Source: Weissella viridescens (lineage in GTDB: Bacteria; Bacillota; Bacilli; Lactobacillales; Lactobacillaceae). Taken from it: 64,000 nt of DNA. Position numbers and translations under genes: made by a program. This document shows positions 1 to 7,488 of the stretch, one piece after another. The number at the start of each line of letters is the position of its first letter. Position 1 is the stretch's first letter. The DNA lies in NCBI RefSeq assembly GCF_003862435.1, contig NZ_RHGY01000003.1, positions 90,256-154,255 of the forward strand, given 5' to 3'. The notes under the pieces are model-generated. The model searched no databases and had not been told where the DNA came from. It saw only the letters and a program-made list of their open reading frames with translations.

Positions 1-354
1 TGGATTGCCGAAGCCGATAGTATGGATGCACTGCCTATTATTTTATTGGGTGGGGCGAACCGTTCATTGGCACGGTTAAACCAGATGCGCAAAGGTTTTG
101 ATGTGAAAAAAGACTTCCACGGGTATCGGATGTCAACGCTTGAAGTCTTAGAAACGTTCACTGAATTGGTGCATGCCACACGTGCCGAACGTGAAGCAGC
201 CCTAGGGACGGAATCGAATCGAGCTGATATTATTGTCAGTGGATTATTGCCATTGGTGACATTAATCCATGAGACAGGGGCGAAGGAAGTTATTTTCTCA
301 GCTTCTGGTGTTCGTGAGGGCCTTTTGCAAGAATATCGCATGTCATTGAATTAA
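1..354 (+). CDS. Ppx/GppA-family phosphatase, C-terminal part
   Basis: The reading frame is open from the first base of the window, so the start lies upstream. About 117 residues remain. The tail contains RADIIVSGLLPLVTLIHETG followed by a SASGVREGLL motif, which is typical of the C-terminal end of the second actin-like domain in exopolyphosphatase/guanosine-pentaphosphatase proteins. These enzymes remove terminal phosphates from polyphosphate or hydrolyse pppGpp. The catalytic N-terminal half is outside the window, so the choice between the two activities cannot be made here. An intrinsic terminator follows the stop codon at once, so this is the last gene of its transcript. Confidence 0.8.
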   Translation, partial: WIAEADSMDALPIILLGGANRSLARLNQMRKGFDVKKDFHGYRMSTLEVLETFTELVHATRAEREAALGTESNRADIIVSGLLPLVTLIHETGAKEVIFSASGVREGLLQEYRMSLN

Positions 355-390
355 AAAAGCGTGATGTCTTAAGGGGCATCACGCTTTTTG
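354..390 (+). terminator. Intrinsic terminator after the Ppx/GppA gene
   Basis: An inverted repeat, GCGTGATG with GCATCACGC at 359-384, is followed by a run of T. It closes the upstream transcript. Confidence 0.85.
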
Positions 391-425
391 ATTTAGAAAG
401 CAATCTCATTTTAGACCAATTAAAA

Positions 426-434
426 TGTTATAAT
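426..434 (+). promoter_or_regulatory. Extended -10 promoter candidate for nnrD
   Basis: TGTTATAAT at 426-434 matches the extended -10 pattern TGnTATAAT. No convincing -35 box is visible. The site lies about 37 bases before the nnrD start and after the preceding terminator. Confidence 0.5.
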
Positions 435-470
435 AAAATTATATAGAATAGAGAATTTGGAGATAACACC

Positions 471-1325
471 ATGGTCAAACAAATTACTGAAGATATTTTA
501 AATGAGGTCATTGTTAAACGACCAGCTGATAGTTATAAGGGCGATTTTGGTCGCGTTCTTTTAATCGGTGGTGACAAACAATACGGAGGGGCCATCACCA
601 TGGCCGCGCAGGCTGCAGTTTCCTCAGGGGCAGGGTTAGTGACGGTTGCGTCAGATGCCGTGAACCGAACCGCTGTGCACAGTCGCGTTCCGGAAGCAAT
701 GTTTGTGGATTGGACTGATTTAGATGTTCTGATGGACCAAATTGATAAGAGTGATGTTGTATTGATGGGGTCAGGCATGGGCTTAACTGATTACGCTGTT
801 TCTTTGGTTAAGCGGGTATTGAAGCAAGTTAACACCAAGCAAGTGTTGGTCGCGGATGGTTCAGCCTTAACCATTGTCGCCAATGAACATTTGAGTTTTC
901 CACGTGATACGTATACGGTCATTACGCCGCATCAAATGGAATGGGCTCGGTTAAGTAATATCCAATTGAATTATCAAGATGAAATTGAATTAAATGATGT
1001 GCAACGCTCAATGTTGAACGTAGACGTGCTCGTACTTAAGCAACACCATACCATGGTTTACAATAATGAAGGGCAACAACAAATTATGATTGGTGGGCCA
1101 TATCAATCAATTGGTGGGATGGGTGATGTTTTGGCCGGAATTGTGGCGGCATTTGTCGGACAATTCAAGTCCAATATTTCCCATACGGTACAAGCTGCGG
1201 TATATGCGCATTCTGCCTTAGCTGAACAAATGGCTGGCTACAACTATGTTGTTCGTCCGTCGCTCCTTGCCGATGGAATGGCGAACTTCATGGGCCGGTA
1301 CCAATCGAATCTTGATTATTCGTGA
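471..1325 (+). CDS. nnrD: ADP/ATP-dependent NAD(P)H-hydrate dehydratase
   Basis: This 284-aa protein belongs to the carbohydrate-kinase-like (ribokinase fold) NnrD/YjeF C-terminal family. It repairs damaged NADH and NADPH hydrates (the S epimer) in the cytoplasm, using a nucleotide triphosphate or diphosphate. The family hallmark KRPADSYKGDFGRVLLIGG lies near residues 16-34. The GGMGDVLAG motif, which carries the catalytic Asp, lies at about 215-223. The fused YjeF_N epimerase domain found in many bacteria is absent, as is common in Firmicutes. The ATG is preceded by a GGAGA ribosome site. The gene appears to have its own promoter and stands alone before pepV. Confidence 0.9.
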   Translation: MVKQITEDILNEVIVKRPADSYKGDFGRVLLIGGDKQYGGAITMAAQAAVSSGAGLVTVASDAVNRTAVHSRVPEAMFVDWTDLDVLMDQIDKSDVVLMGSGMGLTDYAVSLVKRVLKQVNTKQVLVADGSALTIVANEHLSFPRDTYTVITPHQMEWARLSNIQLNYQDEIELNDVQRSMLNVDVLVLKQHHTMVYNNEGQQQIMIGGPYQSIGGMGDVLAGIVAAFVGQFKSNISHTVQAAVYAHSALAEQMAGYNYVVRPSLLADGMANFMGRYQSNLDYS

Positions 1326-1356
1326 GTTAGCGTCAGCGCGAATTTAAAAAATAGCG

Positions 1357-1362
1357 TATAAT
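1357..1362 (+). promoter_or_regulatory. -10 box candidate for pepV
   Basis: A perfect TATAAT lies about 40 bases upstream of the pepV start. The -35 region is weak, so this is a tentative call. Confidence 0.45.
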
Positions 1363-1400
1363 GGTAGGCAAGTAATAAAATAATTGGAGGATCACTAACA

Positions 1401-2822
1401 ATGGTTAAAGCAACAGAATGGTTAGCAAAGTCATTGACGTACGAAAATGATTTGTTAGCTGATTTAGAAGATATGATGATGATTAAGTCTGTCCGCGATG
1501 ATGGGGCTGCAACTGAAGATGCCCCACTTGGTCCTGGACCTAAGGCTGCATTGGAAAAATTCTTGGAAATCGCTGAACGTGATGGTTTCCGTACTGGTAA
1601 TTATCACAATTTGGTCGCTTATGCCGAATTGGGACCTGAAGATGCTGAAGAATCAGTTGCTATTATTGGTCACTTGGATGTTATGCCTGCCGGAGATGGT
1701 TGGACAAAGGATCCATGGACACCAGTTATCGAAGATGGACGTCTTTACGGACGCGGATCTTCCGACGATAAGGGTCCTTCATTTGCTGGTTACTATGCCC
1801 TTAAGATGCTTAAGGATATGGGTGTGCCTCTGAAACGTAAGTTGGTCTTCATTGTTGGAATTGATGAAGAATCTGACTGGACTGGTATGGATGACTTCTT
1901 TGAAGCTTATGGCGAACCAACGATGGGATTCTCACCAGATGCCGAATTCCCAATTATTAACGGTGAAAAGGGAAATGGTTCTACAGTCGTTCGTTTTGCT
2001 GGTAATAACGAAGGATCAACACGCTTGATTTCATTCTCTGCGGGAGAACGTCCAAATATGGTGCCTGGTGTGGCGAAGGCTGTTGTTGAAACTGCTGATC
2101 CAGAAGCTCTGGTTGCCCAAATGGATAAGTATCTTGCACAAGAATCACGAGTTAAGGGTGAAGCTGAAGTCAACGACAACCGCGTTGACTTTACGTTCTT
2201 TGGTCACCAAGTTCACGGTGCTTCACCTGAAACTGGTGAAAATGCTGGAACTTACTTGGCAAACTTCTTGAAGGATGCTGATTTCGGTGGTAACGCACAA
2301 GGATTCTTAGACTTCTTGGGTGGCACGTTGCATGATGATACAACTGGAACTAAGGTTGGTATCGCAACACATGATGATTTGATGGGTGATCTATCAATGA
2401 ACGTTGGTATCCAACGTTTTGCTGACGGTGAAGATGGCTTTGTAGACATTAACATCCGTTACCCACAGAACATTACAGCCGATGACATTGAAGCTAAGAT
2501 TAGTGCAGCTATTCCAACTAACTTCGATGCAACAGCTGCCAATGAAGGTCATGCGATGGTACCGCACTATGTACCTGGAGATGACCCACTTGTTTCAACA
2601 TTGCTTGATGTTTACCGTGATCACACTGGTTTGCCTGCGGGAGAACGTGTTATCGGTGGTGGAACATTCGGTCGCTTGTTGAAGCGTGGAGTTGCCTTTG
2701 GTGCCATGTTTGAAGGGGTTCCTGATACAATGCACCAAGCTGATGAATTCTTCCCAGTGGCTGATTTGACACGTGCAATGGCAATTTTTGCTAATGCAAT
2801 GTACGAATTGGCAAACAACTAA
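1401..2822 (+). CDS. pepV: Dipeptidase PepV (M20 family)
   Basis: PepV is a cytoplasmic zinc dipeptidase of lactic acid bacteria that cleaves dipeptides delivered by peptide transporters. The 473-aa length is normal. Metal ligands and catalytic residues are visible in M20 order: H91 and D93 in GHLDVMPAG, D122/D123 in GRGSSDDKG and the E156-E157 pair in GIDEESDW. A dimerisation/lid region follows before the C-terminal part containing GGGTFGR. A clean GGAGG ribosome site precedes the ATG. Its likely substrates come from the oppABCDF importer encoded 11 kb downstream. The stop codon sits in a four-fold 8-bp tandem repeat, described separately. Confidence 0.95.
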   Translation: MVKATEWLAKSLTYENDLLADLEDMMMIKSVRDDGAATEDAPLGPGPKAALEKFLEIAERDGFRTGNYHNLVAYAELGPEDAEESVAIIGHLDVMPAGDGWTKDPWTPVIEDGRLYGRGSSDDKGPSFAGYYALKMLKDMGVPLKRKLVFIVGIDEESDWTGMDDFFEAYGEPTMGFSPDAEFPIINGEKGNGSTVVRFAGNNEGSTRLISFSAGERPNMVPGVAKAVVETADPEALVAQMDKYLAQESRVKGEAEVNDNRVDFTFFGHQVHGASPETGENAGTYLANFLKDADFGGNAQGFLDFLGGTLHDDTTGTKVGIATHDDLMGDLSMNVGIQRFADGEDGFVDINIRYPQNITADDIEAKISAAIPTNFDATAANEGHAMVPHYVPGDDPLVSTLLDVYRDHTGLPAGERVIGGGTFGRLLKRGVAFGAMFEGVPDTMHQADEFFPVADLTRAMAIFANAMYELANN

Positions 2823-2844
2823 ACAACTAAACAACTAAACAACT
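2813..2844 (+). repeat. Four tandem copies of an 8-bp unit across the pepV stop
   Basis: AAACAACT is repeated four times without a mismatch. The first copy encodes the last Asn codons of pepV and the TAA stop begins at its final base. Confidence 0.9.
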
Positions 2845-2852
2845 TTTAAATG

Positions 2853-2907
2853 AATTGGTCTGAGTGACTTTCGGGAATGCCTGGAAAATTGCTCAGACCG
2901 ATTTTTA
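2853..2907 (+). terminator. Intrinsic terminator after pepV
   Basis: ATTGGTCTGAG pairs with CTCAGACCGAT across a loop of roughly 27 bases, and a T-rich tract follows. Confidence 0.75.
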
Positions 2908-2946
2908 TTTTCAATGATTTGTAAGAACATCACAGACAACGGTTAA

Positions 2947-2955
2947 TGTTATAAT
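2947..2955 (+). promoter_or_regulatory. Extended -10 promoter candidate for the DUF1002-bioY operon
   Basis: TGTTATAAT matches TGnTATAAT. It lies after the pepV terminator and about 120 bases before the first gene of the next operon. A weaker alternative, TATACT, lies at 3007-3012. Confidence 0.5.
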
Positions 2956-3020
2956 TTTAGTTAGGATTGCGGTTCTAAGTCGCAGGCCGTTTAAATAATG
3001 CTAAAATATACTGTAAGTAA

Positions 3021-3053
3021 AAACATTAACTGTGAATAAAAATAAACATTAAC
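3021..3053 (+). repeat. Two 10-bp direct repeats before the DUF1002 gene
   Basis: AAACATTAAC occurs at 3021-3030 and again at 3044-3053. The 23-bp spacing is about two helical turns, just before the ribosome site. It could be a regulator site, but no regulator is identified. Confidence 0.5.
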
Positions 3054-3076
3054 GATTCCAAAATAAAGGAGTAACC

Positions 3077-4051
3077 ATGAAAGTATACAAAAAGTTTGCC
3101 AAATTAAGTTTGACCATGGGTGCCCTCATGTTTGGCGTTTTACTGATTGGATCACGCGTTCAAGCTGACCAAAATCAGGGCGTCATCCAAGAAAAGTCAT
3201 TAACGAAGCCCTATGTGGTTTATGGTGCTGGTGCTGTTCAAAAAACACAAGTCGCTCAGACACTAGGCATTAATGATAATTATCAAAAATTGGTGACCCA
3301 AGCCAGCGATGGTAAGTATCTTGGTTTAAACCAATTAAAGCAATCTGATATGGTCCCTTCTGTTTCGATTGCGCCTGCCAAAAATAAGACAGGTAACCTA
3401 GTTAACATTGAAAAGTTTGAAGGCGATAAAAATATTACGCATGTTTTTGCGCAAGAATATGCTATGGCAGCAACCTTAGGGGGCGCCAAAGATTTAATTA
3501 TGACGTTCACCTCGGACAAGCGAGTAATGGGAACGGATGCCTTGGTCGGTGTATACCAAGCACTAGATGAAGATGGGACCCCGTTAGATCCAACCAATAC
3601 GACTGCGGCTAATCGTGTGATGGAGGCAACAATCAATGGGATTGCACCTAACAATATGAATGATCGTTACATTGGAAAACTAACTTCCGCGATTACGATG
3701 ACTGCGGGAGAGTTGGCAAAGCGACGTCAAACGGGTGATACCATTGATATTAACGTGGTTTATAATCAATTAACGGTTAATTTGGAACAACGCAATATTC
3801 GCAATGAAGTTTCAGATGATCAAATGAATCAGCTGTCAATGGCGTTGCAACAATACAATCAAGCCCCAATTTCCGATGCGAAACCAATTGTGTCACGGAC
3901 GAGCGCTTTGGCTGATAAATTAGAAAAGACCACCAATAATAAGATGGCGGGTGCCAGTGATTTTAAGAATGAAGCAGATGCACATAATGCATCGAACTGG
4001 TTTGTCTCAAACATTTGGAATCCGTTCATTCAATTTTTACGCGGAAAGTAA
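3077..4051 (+). CDS. Secreted DUF1002-family protein
   Basis: This 324-aa protein starts with a Lys-rich N-terminus and a hydrophobic segment (about residues 10-27), followed by an AxA-type cleavage site near SRVQADQ. It should therefore be exported rather than lipid-anchored. The body resembles the DUF1002 (YpuA-like) family: YGAGAVQKTQVAQTLGI near the start, then ITHVFAQEYAMAA and TDALVGVYQAL. The molecular function of the family is not established. The gene leads an apparent operon with a biotin ligase and bioY (20-bp gap to the ligase). The AAGGAG ribosome site supports the ATG. Confidence 0.75.
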   Translation: MKVYKKFAKLSLTMGALMFGVLLIGSRVQADQNQGVIQEKSLTKPYVVYGAGAVQKTQVAQTLGINDNYQKLVTQASDGKYLGLNQLKQSDMVPSVSIAPAKNKTGNLVNIEKFEGDKNITHVFAQEYAMAATLGGAKDLIMTFTSDKRVMGTDALVGVYQALDEDGTPLDPTNTTAANRVMEATINGIAPNNMNDRYIGKLTSAITMTAGELAKRRQTGDTIDINVVYNQLTVNLEQRNIRNEVSDDQMNQLSMALQQYNQAPISDAKPIVSRTSALADKLEKTTNNKMAGASDFKNEADAHNASNWFVSNIWNPFIQFLRGK

Positions 4052-4071
4052 GCGCCTGAGGGGGCACAATT

Positions 4072-4845
4072 TTGAAATTAAATGCAGATAAAATTAAGCA
4101 AGCTTTGCCTGGTTGCAATGTCACTGTATTCGATCGCATTTCATCAACGAATACAGTTGCCAAAGACCAAATCAAGCAAGCGACAAATCCACGGCAATTG
4201 GTACCTGGATTAGTCGTTGCAAACCAGCAAACAGCAGGGTATGGTCGACAAGACCGCCAGTTTTATTCACCAGCAGATGTCGGTGTTTATATGACGTTGA
4301 TGACCCAGGTAACGGAAAAGCAATGGCAACATCCTGAATCGTTAACATTAAATAGTGTGGTGGCCATTCAAAAAGTGATTCAAAGTGAACTCGGCATTAC
4401 ATTAGAAATCAAATGGGTCAATGATCTCTATTTGAATCAACGTAAAGTTGCGGGGATTTTAGTGGAAACGGTACAAGCACCGACGCACGCCCAACCCGGC
4501 TACGTGGTATTAGGCATTGGCATTAATCTGCAAGCAAAGGAAATTCCCGCCGCCCTCCAAACAAAAATGGGGGCCTTAACCACGGCGCCAGTTGATCGAG
4601 AGCGGCTGATTGTGGCCTTAAGCCAGGCTTGCTTGGCGGCAATCCAATTAGAGTTTAAACAATTACGTCAGCAGTATTTAGAGCATTGTATGATTCTACA
4701 TCAGGTCGTCACATTACAAAGTGGACATGATGCAATCACCGGAAAAGTCGTTGATATCGATGATCAAGGTCAGCTCGTTTTAGCCAATGAACAAGGAAAG
4801 CACGCTTATAACGCTGGTGAAATCACCAAAGTCAATTTAAGGTAA
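4072..4845 (+). CDS. birA: Biotin-[acetyl-CoA-carboxylase] ligase without the repressor domain
   Basis: The enzyme activates biotin with ATP and attaches it to the carrier lysine of biotin-dependent carboxylases. The 257-aa protein has the catalytic domain (TNTVAKD, AGYGRQDRQF in the biotinyl-AMP loop, KWVNDLY, and KVAGILVE with its lysine) and a small C-terminal beta domain. The N-terminal winged helix of bifunctional BirA is missing, so this copy cannot act as the biotin repressor by the usual route. The start is TTG, with a GAGGGGG ribosome site nine bases upstream. It is 13 bp from bioY, which fits coupled uptake and use of biotin. Confidence 0.9.
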   Translation: MKLNADKIKQALPGCNVTVFDRISSTNTVAKDQIKQATNPRQLVPGLVVANQQTAGYGRQDRQFYSPADVGVYMTLMTQVTEKQWQHPESLTLNSVVAIQKVIQSELGITLEIKWVNDLYLNQRKVAGILVETVQAPTHAQPGYVVLGIGINLQAKEIPAALQTKMGALTTAPVDRERLIVALSQACLAAIQLEFKQLRQQYLEHCMILHQVVTLQSGHDAITGKVVDIDDQGQLVLANEQGKHAYNAGEITKVNLR

Positions 4846-4858
4846 CGGAGAAACTAAC

Positions 4859-5383
4859 ATGAAGGTTCGAGAACTTACATTAGCGGCAATGTTTGCCGCC
4901 ATTATCAGTATCATTGCACCATTTTCAATTCCAATGGGCATGGTCCCAATTAGTATGCAAACATTAATTGTTCCGCTAATTGCAAGCATTACGACAACCC
5001 GGATTGCACTGCTCTCAGTAGGGGGCTATCTTGCCATCGGGTTGATGGGGCTACCCGTTTTTGCTGGTTTTCATGGTGGATTAGCAAGTTTTGTTGCGCC
5101 AACTGGGGGTTATTTATTGGCAATGCTTGTTTTCCCACTCGTGATTAGCCCGCTTATGATGCGCTATCAAACGACAACCATGTTAATCATCAGTAATACA
5201 GTTGCGGCAGTGCTCCAACTGGCCTTAGGAACGGTTTGGTTAGGTCTATCCGCACATCTATCAATGTCGGTGGCATTATCGACTGGATTTTTAGCCTTTC
5301 TTATGCCACTCGTGATTAAATTGATTTTGGTCGTACTGTTGGCTTTGGGTGTCAAACATTTGATGCATTTACCAATTGGCTAA
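4859..5383 (+). CDS. bioY: Biotin transporter substrate-binding subunit BioY
   Basis: BioY is the membrane S component of ECF-type biotin uptake systems. The 174-aa sequence is almost entirely hydrophobic with about six membrane segments. It has typical features such as FSIPMGMVPISMQTL near the N-terminus and GLPVFAGFHGG followed by PTGGYLLAM in the middle. The energising subunits EcfA/EcfT are not in the window and are presumably shared from elsewhere. It lies directly after the biotin ligase gene, which supports the substrate. Confidence 0.92.
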   Translation: MKVRELTLAAMFAAIISIIAPFSIPMGMVPISMQTLIVPLIASITTTRIALLSVGGYLAIGLMGLPVFAGFHGGLASFVAPTGGYLLAMLVFPLVISPLMMRYQTTTMLIISNTVAAVLQLALGTVWLGLSAHLSMSVALSTGFLAFLMPLVIKLILVVLLALGVKHLMHLPIG

Positions 5384-5416
5384 AAGTTTGGTCAGTGAGA
5401 TTGAGGAGAAATTATC

Positions 5417-5983
5417 TTGAAACGTAAAGTCTTTGTCGTTACAGGAAATACCGGAACCGGTAAAACGTCCGTGACGAAATACTTAAATGAATTCTATGAG
5501 ATGCCTAAAGTGGTGACACATACAACACGTCAACCACGTCCCGGCGAAATGGATCAGGTTGATTATTATTTTGAATCACACGATTCATTTGAAAAGAATC
5601 ACTACTTAGAACAGGTAACGTATGATGGCAATCAATATGGGTCTTCCAAAGAAGGCTTGGAACGCGCGTTTGAGAAAAATCCATTAATCACGATTGTGTT
5701 AGATACCCAGGGGGCTGCGACTTATCTTGAGGAACTCCCTGCTGATGAAGTCGTTGTGATCTATCTAACCGTTTCAAAAGAACATGATCTCTATCAACGT
5801 TTAGTGAAGCGTGGCGATGATGTTCAAAAAATTCACGAGCGATTAGCAAGTGAAGAATATGTGCGTGATACACAAATTCCAGAAAATCTAAAAGCACAAG
5901 CCCATATTGTTGAAAATGATGATTGGGACGAAACCAAAAATAAAATTGATGCCATTGTGCAGGCGTCAATTCAGAATGATTAA
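5417..5983 (+). CDS. Guanylate-kinase-like P-loop kinase
   Basis: The 188-aa protein has a Walker A motif, GNTGTGKT, near residue 10 and the guanylate-kinase signature THTTRQPRPGEMDQVDYYF near residues 34-52, followed by a lid-like Arg/Lys-rich helix (QRLVKRGDD). It probably phosphorylates GMP or a related nucleotide. The housekeeping gmk of Firmicutes normally sits beside rpoZ and priA. This context, between bioY and surface-protein genes, suggests a second, divergent copy. The start is TTG after a GAGGAG ribosome site. The exact substrate is not shown by the sequence. Confidence 0.75.
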   Translation: MKRKVFVVTGNTGTGKTSVTKYLNEFYEMPKVVTHTTRQPRPGEMDQVDYYFESHDSFEKNHYLEQVTYDGNQYGSSKEGLERAFEKNPLITIVLDTQGAATYLEELPADEVVVIYLTVSKEHDLYQRLVKRGDDVQKIHERLASEEYVRDTQIPENLKAQAHIVENDDWDETKNKIDAIVQASIQND

Positions 5984-6008
5984 ACATTAAGTATTGGGGG
6001 GATTTAGA

Positions 6009-6461
6009 ATGAATTATCGAACACCGCCTTTTGTCACCCCGGTGGCATTAGTGTCGATTATTTTAGCATTAAGTGCGGGGAATGCTGTTGTTAACGTGAC
6101 AACACATACACATAATGGGGGCCCAACACGCGCGCAAGTTGCTTCAAGTAAGAAGGTTAGCGAGTCACGTGAAAAGGTCAGCGAATCAAAAAAGAAAGCT
6201 AGTGAAGCATCATCTAGTGAAGTAAAAGCAACGAATGATCAGACCGATGATACGCGTACGGCAAGTTCCACAACTGCTGATGAAGCAAGTAGCGGGTCAA
6301 ATTCGACGACGCCAAATGCTGCGTCAAGCAGTTCTGAGTCAGCAACAGGTTCATCGACTGAAAGTGCTTCATCGGCTAAAAGGTCGTCTGATCCAGCATC
6401 AAGTAGTGCTTCATCTGAAACCTCAGCGACCTCAGCTAGTTCTGTTCAGGGGGGTAATTAA
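6009..6461 (+). CDS. Serine-rich surface or secreted protein, function unknown
   Basis: I chose the ATG at 6009, which is preceded by GGGGGGA, over an in-frame TTG 15 bases upstream that would use the ribosome site itself as coding sequence. The 150-aa product has one hydrophobic segment (about residues 8-27) and then a low-complexity tail. The first part of the tail is Lys/Ser/Glu-rich with repeated VSESREK/VSESKKK units. The rest is dominated by Ser, Ala and Thr. It looks like an anchored or secreted linker-like protein exposed to the cell wall. No catalytic motif or LPxTG anchor is visible. It is two bases from the next gene. Confidence 0.6.
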   Translation: MNYRTPPFVTPVALVSIILALSAGNAVVNVTTHTHNGGPTRAQVASSKKVSESREKVSESKKKASEASSSEVKATNDQTDDTRTASSTTADEASSGSNSTTPNAASSSSESATGSSTESASSAKRSSDPASSSASSETSATSASSVQGGN

Positions 6462-6463
6462 CG

Positions 6464-7270
6464 ATGTTATCAACATTAGATTTAATTAATCACTACTTGG
6501 GCTACATTAATGTGAATGCTAAATTGAAGGGCCGTATTTATACGGTATTGGCCTTAGTTGGTGACTTATACATCCTCTATCTGGCATTCTCATACTTTAA
6601 AAATCATGCCTATCTACGAAGTGCCTTGCTTGGCGCAGCTTTCTTAGGCATTTTGTACTTTGCAATCGTCAATTTTTACTACTACTTTACAAGTAAGCGG
6701 ATGAAATTTGATGTCTCACCTTATATTGCGAAAGTTTTAGGTGAACGCGAAGCGGCCGATATTGAGAGTAATGTTCCGGAGGCAAGTGTTCAGTTTGTAC
6801 CCTCAAATGGTATCTATAATCATAAAGATGTCTTGCCAGCCACCGTTGAGTTGGATGATGCGACAAAGTCAGCTTTGAATGATACCGTACAAGCGTTACA
6901 GGATAATCAACTTGTTCCAGCGGATTATCAGGGTATGACCGATGAGCAACAGTTAGCGTTACTGGATCAGGGGCAGTCGAAGGTATATGCCAATGGTGAA
7001 GGGATTCCGTTGCCGTACTATCGTTTAGAGCAAGAACCAGATGGTTTGGCTGTTTACGGTGGCTTGAATGAAATGTCTGCGAAACGTTTGGGCATCGTGA
7101 AAGAAGTGGGACTCCAACCCGTAGAAGCGGCGTTGGAAAAGTACGATTTGTATATTGCAACGGCACTTTTGCGTGGCGGACCGGCTCACGTAAAGGGTCG
7201 CTCTGGGCTTACTGAAATCCAAGATCCTTATGATTTAAAGGTTGAATTGGCCTACAAGAAAAAAGATTAA
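6464..7270 (+). CDS. Membrane protein of unknown function (DUF6681-like)
   Basis: This 268-aa protein has two membrane segments near residues 24-40 and 50-72, separated by a short basic loop, and then a roughly 190-aa soluble domain with no recognised catalytic motif. The opening LINHYLGYINVNAKLKGRIYTVL recalls a family seen in lactobacilli that I recall as DUF6681; this name is from memory and not checked. Its start lies two bases after the stop of the serine-rich gene and uses the GGGGG at the end of that gene as ribosome site. The two are therefore probably translated together. It is the last gene of the operon before a terminator. Confidence 0.55.
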   Translation: MLSTLDLINHYLGYINVNAKLKGRIYTVLALVGDLYILYLAFSYFKNHAYLRSALLGAAFLGILYFAIVNFYYYFTSKRMKFDVSPYIAKVLGEREAADIESNVPEASVQFVPSNGIYNHKDVLPATVELDDATKSALNDTVQALQDNQLVPADYQGMTDEQQLALLDQGQSKVYANGEGIPLPYYRLEQEPDGLAVYGGLNEMSAKRLGIVKEVGLQPVEAALEKYDLYIATALLRGGPAHVKGRSGLTEIQDPYDLKVELAYKKKD

Positions 7271-7305
7271 AGCACAGTTAGATTAAAAAATGAATTTAAA
7301 ATGAG

Positions 7306-7332
7306 AAAATCTGTCGTCTGGCAGATTTTTTT
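7306..7332 (+). terminator. Intrinsic terminator
   Basis: AAAATCTGTC and GGCAGATTTT form a stem with a four-base loop (GTCT), followed by seven T residues. It ends the operon that starts near 2.96 kb. Confidence 0.85.
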
Positions 7333-7334
7333 GT

Positions 7335-7364
7335 TTGACAAATTATAGTATTTGAGATTAATAT
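7335..7364 (+). promoter_or_regulatory. Promoter for the glnQ operon
   Basis: TTGACA at 7335-7340 and TAATAT at 7359-7364 are 18 bases apart. A second -10-like TATAAT at 7403-7408 lies closer to the gene, inside an inverted repeat. Confidence 0.65.
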
Positions 7365-7397
7365 GAAAGAAGTACAACAATATATGCGAGTACGTTT

Positions 7398-7426
7398 CCC
7401 GGTATAATCAGTATGGTTATATCGGG
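7398..7426 (+). promoter_or_regulatory. Inverted repeat over a TATAAT box before glnQ
   Basis: CCCGGTATA (7398-7406) and TATATCGGG (7418-7426) are complementary with one G-T pair and surround a TATAAT at 7403-7408. It could be an operator or a leader hairpin. Confidence 0.5.
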
Positions 7427-7488
7427 TTGCTTTGTAATTACTTAGCAAATTCTAAGTTAAGTAAGTTTATTTTTAGGAGGACACCCCG

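Noticed and set aside
4060..4845. BirA as biotin repressor with an operator upstream
   Set aside because: The N-terminal DNA-binding domain is missing, so the known repression mechanism does not apply to this protein.
6235..6489. 84-residue open frame inside the serine-rich gene
   Set aside because: It is an alternate frame of a repetitive sequence, rich in Gln, Arg and Leu, with no ribosome site.
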